Shown: positions 17,217 to 26,241, counted from the stretch's first letter. The stretch is DNA of 54,209 nucleotides from Methylotenera_A sp031417915 (GCA_031417915.1 JANOWN010000045.1:1-54209); one strand, 5' to 3'. Notes: generated by a model not told the origin, from the letters alone. Translations and numbers: made by a program.

Positions 17217-17687
17217 ATGACAATTCGCATCCAAATAAACGATTTCGACCATGCCCAAGAGTTAATATCCATGCGGGTTACAGGGCAAGGTAATATTGGT
17301 GCGATTGTGAGTTTTGTTGGGCAAGTGAGAGATTTAAATGAGGGTGACGCAATCAATACGCTCACACTGGAGCATTATCCTGAAATGACTGAGAAAGCGC
17401 TCGTGGAAATAGAAAATCAGGCTAAAACGCGCTGGAATATTATCGACAGCCTCATTATTCACCGCGTTGGCATACTGAAACCGCAGGATCAAATTGTGTT
17501 GGTCGCAGTGACAAGCGCGCACCGTGGCGATGCTTTTCACGCTTGCGAATTCATCATGGATTACCTCAAAACAAGTGCGCCATTTTGGAAAAAAGAAGTC
17601 ACTAACCAAGGCGAGCGCTGGGTTGAGGCGAAATTATCGGACGACGCAGCCAAAGCACGTTGGCATAAGTCAAGCGGGCTAAAATAA
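17217..17687 (+). CDS. moaE: Molybdopterin synthase catalytic subunit
   Basis: This 156-aa large subunit of molybdopterin synthase inserts two sulfurs from MoaD into precursor Z. Visible family motifs are GAIVSFVGQVRD (about residues 28-39), LTLEHYPEMTEKAL, HRVGILKPQD and AVTSAHRGDAFHACEFIMDYLK (in two parts), followed by the catalytic-lysine region APFWKKE. The length is normal. The ATG at 17217 lies 14 bp after the end of the repeat element, so the ribosome-binding region (GAAAGTAG) directly abuts inserted-looking DNA. Confidence 0.95.
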   Translation: MTIRIQINDFDHAQELISMRVTGQGNIGAIVSFVGQVRDLNEGDAINTLTLEHYPEMTEKALVEIENQAKTRWNIIDSLIIHRVGILKPQDQIVLVAVTSAHRGDAFHACEFIMDYLKTSAPFWKKEVTNQGERWVEAKLSDDAAKARWHKSSGLK

Positions 17688-17701
17688 AGTAAAAATAAAT
17701 T

Positions 17702-19882
17702 ATGCAAATTTTAAAAGCAAATGAATTAAACGCAGCCATTTCTTTAAACGATTTTAAGTTTAAAACAACGGCAGAATTGCTAGGAAATTCAATCGGTTAC
17801 CAGCCGCATATTCACGGCTGGGTGGCGCAAAGTGAAGCCAAAAAATCTGCCATGTTTGGCTTGAATATGCGTCAAAGCGGCTTCAATTTAATCGTGCTAG
17901 GCGAACATGGCAGTGGCCGTAGCTCGTTGATGCAAAGTGCGATGCACGAGGTGGCCAAACAAAAATCGCCCACTCAACTTGCTGGTTTGCTTTCGCTTTA
18001 CGATTTAGTCGCGATTTACGATTTTGAGCAGTTGAACCAACCCACTTTAGTGAAGTTGCCTGTGGGTTTTGGCGCCAAATTACGTGCAGAAATGGACGCT
18101 TTTGCGCGTGTGCTGATGCTAGAATTGTCTAATTTTGCCGCTGCGAAAAATCAACAGATCATGCTGACGCAGGCAGAGCAATGGTTGGATAGCGCAATTA
18201 CAGCTTTAGAGATTGCGCTAAAAGATTGTAAAGATACATTAAATCAATATCTTAAGTTAATCAAGCAAGAAACTTTGGCTTACTTAAAAGCATGGCAGCC
18301 GCCTTCAAGTAGCGATTCGGACAATAGTTTAGAGGGCTTGATTAATGAAACTTTTTTTGCGCGTTTTCGTGTGAATTTGTTGGTAGATAATCAAAATACC
18401 TTGTTACAAGGTTTAAATCAGCCAGTTATTTATGATAACGACCCTAGCCTACAGTCCTTATTCGGCGCGCTTGAGAGCGCATCTGAATCATCGGTGCTGC
18501 CAAGTTTCTCACGTTTGCGCGTGGGAAATCTGCATAAAGCGGATGGCGGCATGCTGTTGTTACATCTGCGTGATTTGCTGGCTGACGAGGCAAATGGAGC
18601 GCAAACCATCGAAAAATTGCACCGTTTTTTGCGTAACGGCACCTTGCAAATTGAGGATGCGGCGAGCGGTGTGCAAAGCGCGGGGTATGTCGCCAATAAC
18701 ACCTTGTTACCGCTGCATGTCAAGCTGGTATTGATTGCTACACGTGAAGACTTTTACGATTGCTTGGATGAACAGCCTGATTTTTTTAATCATTTCCCGA
18801 TTAAAGTCGAATTTGCCGAGCGCATTTTGGCCAATGCCGAAAATTATGCCGCAATCGCGGGATTTGTGGCGCAAAAATGCGTGCAGCACCAATGTGCGCA
18901 TTTTTCTAAAGATGCTGTCGCAGGCTTAATTGGCGAGCTGCAGAGGTTAGAAGAAGATCAATCCCGCATCAGCACTAATTTTGCGTTTTTAGAGCGCCTA
19001 ATGCTAGAAAGTGTGGCCTTTGCGGGCGATGTGAGCGTTGTTGATGCGACACACGTGCAATTGGCGATTCAGGCTAAATCTGCCAGAAATAGATACTTCG
19101 AGGAGCAAATTCGCGATTCGATCATCGATAACGAGTTGCTGATTCAGGTGCAAGGCGAAGTAGTTGGGCAGGTAAATGGCCTGACGCATATCGAGCTTGG
19201 TGATGCCAGTTTTGGTTCGCCCATTCGTATTACCGCGCGCTGCTACCCAGGCGGTAAAGGCTTGATTAACATTGACCGCGAAGTGAATATGAGCGGTCCG
19301 AATCACGACAAAGGCATTTTTATTTTGCAAAATTGGCTGAGCGCTAGTTTTAGCCATTTAGCACCGCTTAGCCTCAATGCTTCCTTAGTTTTTGAGCAGG
19401 AATATAACGGTGTTGAAGGTGATTCTGCCAGCTGTGCAGAGCTGTTTGCGTTGCTTTCTGCCATGGCGAATTTGCCTATTCAGCAAGGTATTGCGGTGAC
19501 GGGTGCGTTGAACCAGTTTGGCGAAGTGATGCCGATTGGCGGCGTGAATGAGAAAATTGAAGGCTATTTCCGCGTCTGCCAAGCGCTGGGCTTAAACGGC
19601 AAGCAGGGCGTGATTATTCCTAAACGTAATCAGCGTCATTTATTGCTGGATAAAACGGTTGTGAAAGCGGTTGAAGAAGGTAAGTTTCATATTATTACGA
19701 TTGACCACGTTTTGGAAGGCATAGAATACCTGACAGGCAAGCCAGCAGGCGCGCAGAATAAGGATGGCAGCTATGCTGCCAACACAGTCATGGGGCATGT
19801 GGACGCGACGCTGGCGGCTTATCGTAAGACGTTAGAAAGTAACACACCGCAAAGCAATCAAACGCGAGCTAAAAAAGCTTAA
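17702..19882 (+). CDS. Lon-related putative ATP-dependent protease (AAA_32/LonH-YcbZ type)
   Basis: A 726-aa ATPase-protease. The N-terminal ATPase region has the P-loop GEHGSGRSS at about residues 67-75, with Arg in place of the usual Walker Lys, as occurs in this subfamily. An AAA-like section containing LRVGNLHKADGGMLLLHLRDLL follows. The C-terminal Lon (S16) protease domain has the catalytic Ser in EGDSASCAE (about residue 580) and the catalytic Lys in GGVNEKIEGYF (about 620). There is no N-terminal LAN domain, unlike housekeeping Lon. Substrates are unknown. It is co-directional with moaE (14 bp gap) and the Nramp gene (1 bp gap). Confidence 0.88.
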   Translation: MQILKANELNAAISLNDFKFKTTAELLGNSIGYQPHIHGWVAQSEAKKSAMFGLNMRQSGFNLIVLGEHGSGRSSLMQSAMHEVAKQKSPTQLAGLLSLYDLVAIYDFEQLNQPTLVKLPVGFGAKLRAEMDAFARVLMLELSNFAAAKNQQIMLTQAEQWLDSAITALEIALKDCKDTLNQYLKLIKQETLAYLKAWQPPSSSDSDNSLEGLINETFFARFRVNLLVDNQNTLLQGLNQPVIYDNDPSLQSLFGALESASESSVLPSFSRLRVGNLHKADGGMLLLHLRDLLADEANGAQTIEKLHRFLRNGTLQIEDAASGVQSAGYVANNTLLPLHVKLVLIATREDFYDCLDEQPDFFNHFPIKVEFAERILANAENYAAIAGFVAQKCVQHQCAHFSKDAVAGLIGELQRLEEDQSRISTNFAFLERLMLESVAFAGDVSVVDATHVQLAIQAKSARNRYFEEQIRDSIIDNELLIQVQGEVVGQVNGLTHIELGDASFGSPIRITARCYPGGKGLINIDREVNMSGPNHDKGIFILQNWLSASFSHLAPLSLNASLVFEQEYNGVEGDSASCAELFALLSAMANLPIQQGIAVTGALNQFGEVMPIGGVNEKIEGYFRVCQALGLNGKQGVIIPKRNQRHLLLDKTVVKAVEEGKFHIITIDHVLEGIEYLTGKPAGAQNKDGSYAANTVMGHVDATLAAYRKTLESNTPQSNQTRAKKA

Positions 19883-19883
19883 T

Positions 19884-21296
19884 TTGAGCAACCATTACGC
19901 ACAAAAAAACTTGCCCGCCATGCCCAGTTTGTGGGTCGCGCTAGGCCCTGGCATCGTGTGGATGGCGTTGGCACAGGGCAGTGGTGAACTGATTTGGTGG
20001 CCGTATTTAATTGCCAAATACGGCCTGACTTTTTTGGCTTTGCTCATTCCTGCGTGTTTGCTGCAATATCCTATTTCGCTCGAGATAGGGCGCTACACCT
20101 TGCTCACAGGTGAGAGTATATTTCAGGGGTTTTTTCGCTTAAGCAAAAAATTCGGTATATTGCTGTGGATTTTGATGACGCTTTCTTTCTTATGGTTTGG
20201 TGCATTTGCCAGCGCAGGTGGCACAGCACTGGCGGAGCTCACACACTTTCCACTAGACTGGAGCGCAAAATCACAAACCATGTTTTGGGGCTACGCAACG
20301 ATTCTATTGTTTGCGATTTCAGTGTTTTTAAGTCGACATATTTACAAATTTATCGAAAATTTTATGAAAATAGTCGCACTCATTACTGTTTTTGGTTTGT
20401 TGTGGGCATGCTCTGAGAGCCAAGTAATACATGCCTTGCAGAGCTTTACTGCGGGCTTATTGCAAGTGCCCACTGCGCTGCCTAACAATTGGGATAATGC
20501 AGATGCGACCAAATTGCTCACCGCGATTACATTTGCGGGCTTGGGTGGATTCTGGATACTGATTTATTCATATTGGTTGCGCGATAAAGGCAGCGGCATG
20601 GCGGCTCATATGCCGCGCATTACAGGTGCGGTGAAAAGCGAAGTTGAAACCACGCAAGGGTTCATTCCGATTGATAACGCAGAAAATAAGGCACTGTGGC
20701 AACAATGGCGTCGATTTTTGACGCTAGACATTTCGATAGGTATTTTGGGTAATTTGTTGACGACATTGATGATGTGTTTGCTGGCTTGGGCGCTACTTTA
20801 CCCCAAAGGGTTAATTCCGCAGGAATACGAGATTGCCGTGGTACAGGCGCAGTTTTTTGAGGTGAGTTGGGGTGCCTTCGGTAAAGCCTTGTTTTTAGTG
20901 GTTGCGGCGGCGTTTTTGGCGGATACTTGGCTGGCTACGGCCGATGCAGTTAGCCGCACGCAGGCCGATATTATCCACACACTGTTTCCCAAAGCACGCA
21001 AATACGCCATGCGTCAGTGGTATTTTGCGATATTTGGCGTGTTGACGATTATTACTGGTTTCACCATGAGCCTAGATGCGCCTGGTAGTTTGATTCTACT
21101 AAGCGCGCTGATTGGATTTGCTGGCACTGTGATGTTTCCAGTTGCACTCTATTTGCTCAATCATCGTTTGTTGGCACCTGCACTGCCAAGCTGGGCAAGG
21201 CCTACAGCGTGGTCTGCAGGCTTGTTACTGGTAAGTTTTGTGGTTTATTTATCTCTTGCTATTACCTTTATTTACTTAAAATTTTGGTATGTCTGA
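19884..21296 (+). CDS. Nramp-fold transporter of atypical motif
   Basis: A 470-aa membrane protein with about 11 hydrophobic segments, matching proteins annotated as Nramp-family divalent metal transporters. The first membrane helix reads ALGPGIVWMALAQGSGELIWW, and the canonical metal-binding DPGN motif is replaced by a GSGE-like stretch, so the usual Mn/Fe specificity cannot be assumed. A second signature, SYWLRDKGSGMAAHMPRITG, lies near residue 230. The reading starts at a TTG (19884) 1 bp after the protease gene; an ATG at 19920 would remove 12 residues and is an alternative. The last 8 bases overlap the S4 protein gene. Confidence 0.78.
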   Translation: MSNHYAQKNLPAMPSLWVALGPGIVWMALAQGSGELIWWPYLIAKYGLTFLALLIPACLLQYPISLEIGRYTLLTGESIFQGFFRLSKKFGILLWILMTLSFLWFGAFASAGGTALAELTHFPLDWSAKSQTMFWGYATILLFAISVFLSRHIYKFIENFMKIVALITVFGLLWACSESQVIHALQSFTAGLLQVPTALPNNWDNADATKLLTAITFAGLGGFWILIYSYWLRDKGSGMAAHMPRITGAVKSEVETTQGFIPIDNAENKALWQQWRRFLTLDISIGILGNLLTTLMMCLLAWALLYPKGLIPQEYEIAVVQAQFFEVSWGAFGKALFLVVAAAFLADTWLATADAVSRTQADIIHTLFPKARKYAMRQWYFAIFGVLTIITGFTMSLDAPGSLILLSALIGFAGTVMFPVALYLLNHRLLAPALPSWARPTAWSAGLLLVSFVVYLSLAITFIYLKFWYV

Positions 21297-21687
21297 AGAT
21301 AAAGACAACAAATGCCGATTGGACAAATGGCTGTGGGCAGCACGCTTTTTTAAAACACGCAGCTTGGCTGCCGATGCTGTAGATGGCGGTAAAGTGCGCG
21401 TATATGGCGACCGCGCTAAACCGGCCAAAGAAGTCAAAATCGGCATGGTTATTAACATCCGTAATAAAGATTTTGAGATTGAATGTGAAGTAATTGCGTT
21501 ATCGAACATCCGCCGTGGCGCGCCAGAAGCCGCTCTGCTATTCGCGGAAACGGAAACCAGCAAACAAAAGCGTGAAAACGTCAAATTGACTAAAGTAGAT
21601 GAAATTGGTGTGCGCGAACGTGGCGCAGGACGGCCAACCAAGCGCGAATTGCGCGATATTAAAAAATTTACAGGGATTAAATTTTAA
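21289..21687 (+). CDS. hslR: S4-domain RNA-binding protein, Hsp15 type
   Basis: A 132-aa protein with an S4 RNA-binding domain at residues 6-65 (CRLDKWLWAARFFKTRSLA, GGKVRVYGDRAKPAKEV) and a basic C-terminus (RGAGRPTKRELRDIKKF). E. coli Hsp15 binds stalled 50S subunits carrying nascent chain-tRNA and helps recycle them, and the length matches. The start ATG lies inside the end of the Nramp gene (8-bp overlap), so the two are co-translated. It is the last gene before the polysaccharide island. Confidence 0.9.
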   Translation: MSEDKDNKCRLDKWLWAARFFKTRSLAADAVDGGKVRVYGDRAKPAKEVKIGMVINIRNKDFEIECEVIALSNIRRGAPEAALLFAETETSKQKRENVKLTKVDEIGVRERGAGRPTKRELRDIKKFTGIKF

Positions 21688-21705
21688 GCACATTAAAATT
21701 AATGC

Positions 21706-21735
21706 TTGCATTGGTTTAATAAAAGTTGCTAAACT
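21706..21735 (+). promoter_or_regulatory. Candidate sigma-70 promoter of the polysaccharide operon
   Basis: TTGCAT (21706-21711) and TAAACT (21730-21735) are separated by 18 bp, placing a start site near 21742, upstream of the MarR-type regulator. Each hexamer matches the consensus at four of six positions. This is pattern-level evidence only. Confidence 0.35.
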
Positions 21736-21737
21736 GC

Positions 21738-21752
21738 GTTCAGTCATTGAAC
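21738..21752. promoter_or_regulatory. Candidate operator, GTTCA-N5-TGAAC
   Basis: A perfect inverted repeat (GTTCA, five-base spacer, TGAAC) lies directly over the predicted transcription start and 17 bp upstream of the regulator ATG. The position suits autorepression by the MarR-type protein, but binding is inference. Confidence 0.35.
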
Positions 21753-21769
21753 AGTGTGTTGATAACTGA

Positions 21770-22120
21770 ATGCTAACAGACGAATACCGCTACAAAATAC
21801 TCAAAATTCTTGAGCTTAATCCTGAGATTAGCCAGCGAGATTTGGCGCGTGAGCTAGATGTGAGTTTGGGTCGCGTCAACTTCTGCCTAAAAGCCTTGAT
21901 ACAAAAAGGCCTACTCAAAGCCACCAATTTCCGCAATAGCCACAACAAATTAGCCTACATGTATTTACTCACGCCGAGCGGAATCGAAGCGAAATCTGCG
22001 ATAACAGCACAATTTTTAAAAATAAAAATGCAGGAGTATGCCGCGCTGGAGAAGGAAATCGAAGCTTTGCGCCGAGAAGCTATGTTAATAGAGCGCGCAA
22101 TTCTAGTTGAAAATATATGA
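21770..22120 (+). CDS. MarR-type EPS-associated transcriptional regulator
   Basis: A 116-aa winged-helix protein of the EPS-associated MarR-like family known from polysaccharide loci of exosortase-bearing bacteria. The helix-turn-helix is at residues 15-60 (LELNPEISQRDLARELDVSLG, in two parts, then VNFCLKALIQKGLLKATNF), followed by a Tyr-rich wing. A C-terminal helix (about 85-115) is rich in Glu/Lys/Ala and may dimerise. It heads the island, and its stop overlaps the Wzm start by 4 bp (ATGA), so it probably controls its own operon. Confidence 0.87.
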   Translation: MLTDEYRYKILKILELNPEISQRDLARELDVSLGRVNFCLKALIQKGLLKATNFRNSHNKLAYMYLLTPSGIEAKSAITAQFLKIKMQEYAALEKEIEALRREAMLIERAILVENI

Positions 22121-22971
22121 TTAGCTCCTCAGTCACAATTAATCCGCATGCTGCTAAGTCCACGTCTCTTTTTGGCTTGGGGAAAAGTCTTTTACATAAT
22201 CGCCAGCTTGTTACGCAAATGGTTAAGCGGGAAGTGTTGGGGCGATATAAAGGCTCTGTAATGGGCTTAGCATGGTCGTTTTTAAATCCGGTGTTCATGT
22301 TGGTGGTTTACACCTTTGTATTCTCTGAGATTTTTAAATCTCGCTGGAGTGGCGCCGGTGCTGATGAAAGTAAAACGCAATTTGCCGTTGTGTTATTTGT
22401 GGGCATGATAGTGCTAAATTTGTTCAGCGAAGTGCTAAATCGCTCACCTAGCTTAATTCTTCAAAATGTTAACTATGTTAAAAAAGTGATATTTCCTATT
22501 GAAATTTTACCTGTAATTGCAATGGGCGCGGCGTTATTTCATAACCTCATTAGCCTAGCTGTGTTGCTTGCAGCTTTTATATTTTTTAATGGCTATTTGC
22601 ATTGGACAGTCATTTTTATGCCGTTAGTCATGCTCCCACTAATTTTAGTGACGCTAGGTATTTCTTGGGTGCTGGCGGCTGCAGGCGTTTTTTTGAGAGA
22701 TATTGGGCAGACCATAGGTGTTATTACAACTGTATTGATGTTTCTTTCTCCGGTTTTTTATCCAGTAAGTGCGGTGCCAGAAAGATTTCGACCATTCATT
22801 TTGGCAAACCCACTTACTTTTATTATAGAGCAGGCTCGTGAAGTGTTAGTTTGGGGGCACTTACCAAATTGGGCAGGTTTAGGAATCTACACCTTGGCGG
22901 CTACAGTGATTGCATGGTTGGGCTATGCACTATTTCAAAAAGCTAGAAAGATGTTTGCAGATGTCCTCTAA
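22117..22971 (+). CDS. wzm: Polysaccharide ABC exporter, permease subunit (Wzm/TagG type)
   Basis: A 284-aa ABC-2 type permease exporting undecaprenyl-linked polysaccharide across the inner membrane. It begins with an amphipathic N-terminus containing the family motif VKREVLGRYKGSVMGLAWSFLNP (in two parts, about residues 33-55). Six membrane segments follow, and a segment typical of O-antigen permeases (FLSPVFYPVSAVPERFRPFI) lies near residue 208. It is coupled to the MarR-type gene by ATGA, and its end overlaps the Wzt start by 11 bp. Its presence and the lack of Wzx/Wzy define an ABC-transporter-dependent pathway. Confidence 0.93.
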   Translation: MISSSVTINPHAAKSTSLFGLGKSLLHNRQLVTQMVKREVLGRYKGSVMGLAWSFLNPVFMLVVYTFVFSEIFKSRWSGAGADESKTQFAVVLFVGMIVLNLFSEVLNRSPSLILQNVNYVKKVIFPIEILPVIAMGAALFHNLISLAVLLAAFIFFNGYLHWTVIFMPLVMLPLILVTLGISWVLAAAGVFLRDIGQTIGVITTVLMFLSPVFYPVSAVPERFRPFILANPLTFIIEQAREVLVWGHLPNWAGLGIYTLAATVIAWLGYALFQKARKMFADVL

Positions 22972-24313
22972 TGATATTGCGATTAGCGTTAAAAATCTTA
23001 GTAAATGCTATCAAATATATGAAACTCCACGGGATAGGGTTAAACAAGCCATTTTGCCACGTCTTAATCGACTAACTGGTAAAGAACCTAATCGATATTT
23101 TAGAGAGTTTTGGGCATTAAAAGACGTATCATTTGAAGTAAAAAAAGGCGAGACTGTTGGCATTATTGGGCGCAATGGCAGTGGCAAATCCACATTGCTA
23201 CAACTAATTTGCGGAACACTTAGCCCAACCCAAGGTAGCGTAGTGGTTAATGGACGAGTTGCAGCCTTGTTGGAGCTTGGGGCAGGATTCAATCCAGAAT
23301 TCACCGGGCGAGAGAATGTGTACATGAGCGCGGCTATACTGGGCCTGACAAAGGATGAGATAGATACACGGCTTGATGATATTGCCGCCTTTGCCGATAT
23401 AGGGCAATTCATTGAACAGCCGGTAAAGACCTATTCCAGTGGTATGTACGTTAGGTTAGCCTTCGCAGTAAATATAGTTTCCGACCCAGAAATTATGATT
23501 GTAGACGAAGCACTGGCAGTGGGCGACATGGCTTTCCAAGCAAAATGCATGACTGCGCTAACCAGAATTCAGGATCGTGGGGCAACGGTTTTGTTTGTCA
23601 GTCATGATATCGGTGCCCTAAAAAGCTTGTGCTCCCAAGGTGTTTACCTCCAAAAAGGTGTGGTTAAAAAAATCGGACCAGCTGGAGATGTTGCTGAGCA
23701 ATATGTTAGAAGCATGAGGGAGGAAATGAACAGTGATTTTTCTCTAAATGGTAAACCAGAGCAATTAAAAGTAGGTGTCGATACTCAAACTCTAGAGCCA
23801 ATCAGCATGTCTGAATTTAAAGTTGGAGTGGAATTTGAGAGAAGAGTGGCTTCTTTTCGATATGGTGATGGTGGAGTGAAAATTACATTTGCCGAGCTAT
23901 TGGATGAGGATTTAAATCCAATAAACGAGGTTAGATTCAACCAATGTGTTAATGTTAAGATTTATTTTGAGTCAGACATTCAAACTAATGTTGGTTGTAA
24001 TTACTACATCTTGGATGATAAGAGAAACCTCATTCTTGGGGCAAGCTTAGATCTAATCAATATAGAGCAGCCACTAATGAGTATAAAATCTGGTGGTAAA
24101 TATATAGTAACTTATAAAACACGTTTACCACTTCAAGAAGGAAGTTACAGTGTTCAATTACAGATTGTTTCCCCTCTTGTACTTAATCATTCAGCAAAGT
24201 TTTTAGACGTGATTGATAATGCGGTAGTATTTAAAGTTGCTGTTAAAGATGGTTCGCGGATATGGACAAAGGCCTTCGTCGAAAATCATGTAGAAATTAA
24301 CTCATGTTTGTAA
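22961..24313 (+). CDS. wzt: Polysaccharide ABC exporter, ATP-binding subunit with carbohydrate-binding C-terminus (Wzt type)
   Basis: A 450-aa ATPase partner of Wzm. Walker A GRNGSGKST is at residues 70-78, the signature region TYSSGMYVRLAF is at about 156-167, Walker B IMIVDEAL is at about 177-184, and the switch is VLFVSHD. The C-terminal 190 residues after about 260 form a beta-rich extension like the Wzt carbohydrate-binding domain, which in E. coli O8/O9a recognises the modified non-reducing end. The frame is open 51 bp upstream, but the ATG at 22961 gives the normal ABC start. Confidence 0.92.
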   Translation: MSSNDIAISVKNLSKCYQIYETPRDRVKQAILPRLNRLTGKEPNRYFREFWALKDVSFEVKKGETVGIIGRNGSGKSTLLQLICGTLSPTQGSVVVNGRVAALLELGAGFNPEFTGRENVYMSAAILGLTKDEIDTRLDDIAAFADIGQFIEQPVKTYSSGMYVRLAFAVNIVSDPEIMIVDEALAVGDMAFQAKCMTALTRIQDRGATVLFVSHDIGALKSLCSQGVYLQKGVVKKIGPAGDVAEQYVRSMREEMNSDFSLNGKPEQLKVGVDTQTLEPISMSEFKVGVEFERRVASFRYGDGGVKITFAELLDEDLNPINEVRFNQCVNVKIYFESDIQTNVGCNYYILDDKRNLILGASLDLINIEQPLMSIKSGGKYIVTYKTRLPLQEGSYSVQLQIVSPLVLNHSAKFLDVIDNAVVFKVAVKDGSRIWTKAFVENHVEINSCL

Positions 24314-25068
24314 ATATGCTCAAAAAGTTGTTTAGATTCCAATCAAAGGCTTGTTACTGCACGGCATGTGGAAATAAGAAAGTAACTTTTGTTCCATTGC
24401 CGGATATGTATCGTGAAAAAGCTGATGCCTATGGTTTTAAGCATTTTGGAAATGGTGAAATGTTGTCAGTAGAAGCTTATAGTTGCGCAAAGTGTGGTGC
24501 GTCTGACAGGGAGCGTTTGTATGCACTTTGGGTTGGTGAGCAGATTGAAAAAGGGTTGTTTAAGAAAGATATGAGAGTAATTCATTTCGCTCCTGAGGCC
24601 AGTTTGTCTGCTAAATTAAAAAGTATGAATTGGTTTGATTATAAGACCGCTGATCTTTTTATGGATAATGTTGATTATAAAGTCGATATGATGGACATGC
24701 AGTTTGAAGATGAGAGTGTCGATTTTTTCATTTGTAGCCATGTTTTGGAGCATGTCGAAAGTGACGACAAGGCAATTAAAGAGTTGTTCAGAATTACTAA
24801 GTTGGGCGGCTGTGGAATTTTAGTAGCACCGATTATTATTGGCCTGAGAGAAACAGTGGAAGACTCAAGTGTGATGGATGAGGCTGGCCGTTGGAGACTT
24901 TTTGGTCAAAATGATCATGTTAGGCTTTATGGGCATGATGACTATGTAAATAAAATTCGAAGCCATGGCTTCAGTGTCGATGAGCTGGGTCAAAGTTATT
25001 TTGGAGAAGAAGTTTTTCGTAAATTGGGACTTACTAGTACTAGCGTTTTGTATGTAGTATATAAGTAG
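24304..25068 (+). CDS. SAM-dependent methyltransferase with N-terminal cysteine motif
   Basis: A 254-aa class I methyltransferase-like protein. The N-terminus has a Cys4 zinc-ribbon-like arrangement (CYCTACGNK near residue 18 and CAKCGASDRERLYALW near residue 63). The SAM domain has a degenerate motif I (VIHFAPEASLS in place of a glycine-rich loop) and a clear post-motif FFICSHVLEHVESDD near residue 140. Targets are probably sugars of the polymer, possibly as a chain cap read by Wzt. It overlaps the Wzt gene end by 10 bp; an ATG at 24316 is an alternative start. Confidence 0.8.
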   Translation: MFVNMLKKLFRFQSKACYCTACGNKKVTFVPLPDMYREKADAYGFKHFGNGEMLSVEAYSCAKCGASDRERLYALWVGEQIEKGLFKKDMRVIHFAPEASLSAKLKSMNWFDYKTADLFMDNVDYKVDMMDMQFEDESVDFFICSHVLEHVESDDKAIKELFRITKLGGCGILVAPIIIGLRETVEDSSVMDEAGRWRLFGQNDHVRLYGHDDYVNKIRSHGFSVDELGQSYFGEEVFRKLGLTSTSVLYVVYK

Positions 25069-25098
25069 TCAATTAAATTACGGAAAATAACTACAAAG

Positions 25099-26211
25099 AT
25101 GAGTGTAAAAAAACCTATATATGTGACACAACCTACGTTACCGCCATTGGAGGAGTTCATTCCTTACTTACAACAAATATGGGACAACAAAATACTCACC
25201 AATGGTGGCCCATTCCATCAACAATTGGAAAAAGAGCTATGTGAATACCTCGGTGTGGAGCATATCTGTTTGTTCACCAATGGCACTATTGCCTTAGTTA
25301 CAGCCTTGCAAGCTTTGCGAGTTACTGGTGAAGTGATTACAACGCCATACTCTTTTGTTGCCACGTCACACTCATTGCTATGGAATGGCATTAAGCCTGT
25401 ATTTGTAGATATCGACCCGAACACACTAAATCTTGACCCAAAGAAAACTGAGGCAGCCATTACGCCGCAAACTACTGCGATTATGCCTGTGCATGTGTAC
25501 GGGCACCCTTGTGATGTAGATGCCATTCAGAAAATAGCAGATAACTATAATTTAAAGGTGATTTACGATGCCGCCCATGCCTTCGGTGTGCAATTGCAAA
25601 CCGGAAGTCTGCTTAATTACGGCGATCTGTCTGTATTGAGCTTTCATGCTACCAAAGTATTTAACACTTTTGAAGGTGGTGCCATTGTATGTCCTGATGC
25701 CAAGACAAAAGTACGCATTGATCAATTGAAAAACTTTGGTCATGTAGGTGAGCTAAATGTTGTGGCACCTGGCATCAATGGCAAAATGAGCGAATTTAAC
25801 GCTGCTCTTGGCTTGTTGCAATTAAAGCACATAGATCAAGCGATTGCGCGACGTAAAGAGATAGACGTGCACTATCGTGAGCGTCTTAAAGGTGTGAAGG
25901 GCATCCGTTGCTTGAATGATGCGGGTGAGAAAGTTGCCAACTACGCTTATTTTCCAATTTTGGTGCAAGCAGATTACCCAATCAGTCGGGATGCCCTTAA
26001 TCAGAAGCTAAAAGATATTGGCATTAATCCTCGACGCTATTTTTATCCTTTAATATCAGATTTTCCTATGTACCGAGGTTTGCCTTCCGCTCATAGAGAG
26101 AATCTTCCGGTTGCTACTGCCTCAGCTGAGCAGATACTCTGCCTACCAATATATCCAGATTTAGATATGTCGGTAGTTGAGGAAATCACACACTTTATCG
26201 CGGCTCAATAA
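25099..26211 (+). CDS. DegT/DnrJ/EryC1/StrS family sugar aminotransferase
   Basis: A 370-aa PLP enzyme that transaminates nucleotide-linked keto-sugars. Typical motifs are NGTIALVTALQAL (about residue 55), TTPYSFVATSHSLLWNGIKPVFVDID (in parts, about 80-105) and the PLP lysine in SFHATKVFNTFEGG (about 181-194). The natural keto-sugar donor in this locus would be the product of the WbpM/CapD-like dehydratase at 44221, but another nucleotide sugar made elsewhere is possible. It lies directly upstream of a WbqC-family gene, which suggests that the amino group is elaborated further. Confidence 0.92.
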   Translation: MSVKKPIYVTQPTLPPLEEFIPYLQQIWDNKILTNGGPFHQQLEKELCEYLGVEHICLFTNGTIALVTALQALRVTGEVITTPYSFVATSHSLLWNGIKPVFVDIDPNTLNLDPKKTEAAITPQTTAIMPVHVYGHPCDVDAIQKIADNYNLKVIYDAAHAFGVQLQTGSLLNYGDLSVLSFHATKVFNTFEGGAIVCPDAKTKVRIDQLKNFGHVGELNVVAPGINGKMSEFNAALGLLQLKHIDQAIARRKEIDVHYRERLKGVKGIRCLNDAGEKVANYAYFPILVQADYPISRDALNQKLKDIGINPRRYFYPLISDFPMYRGLPSAHRENLPVATASAEQILCLPIYPDLDMSVVEEITHFIAAQ

Positions 26212-26241
26212 CGTGGATAAATCAAAGCGAGTTGTTGTAAA

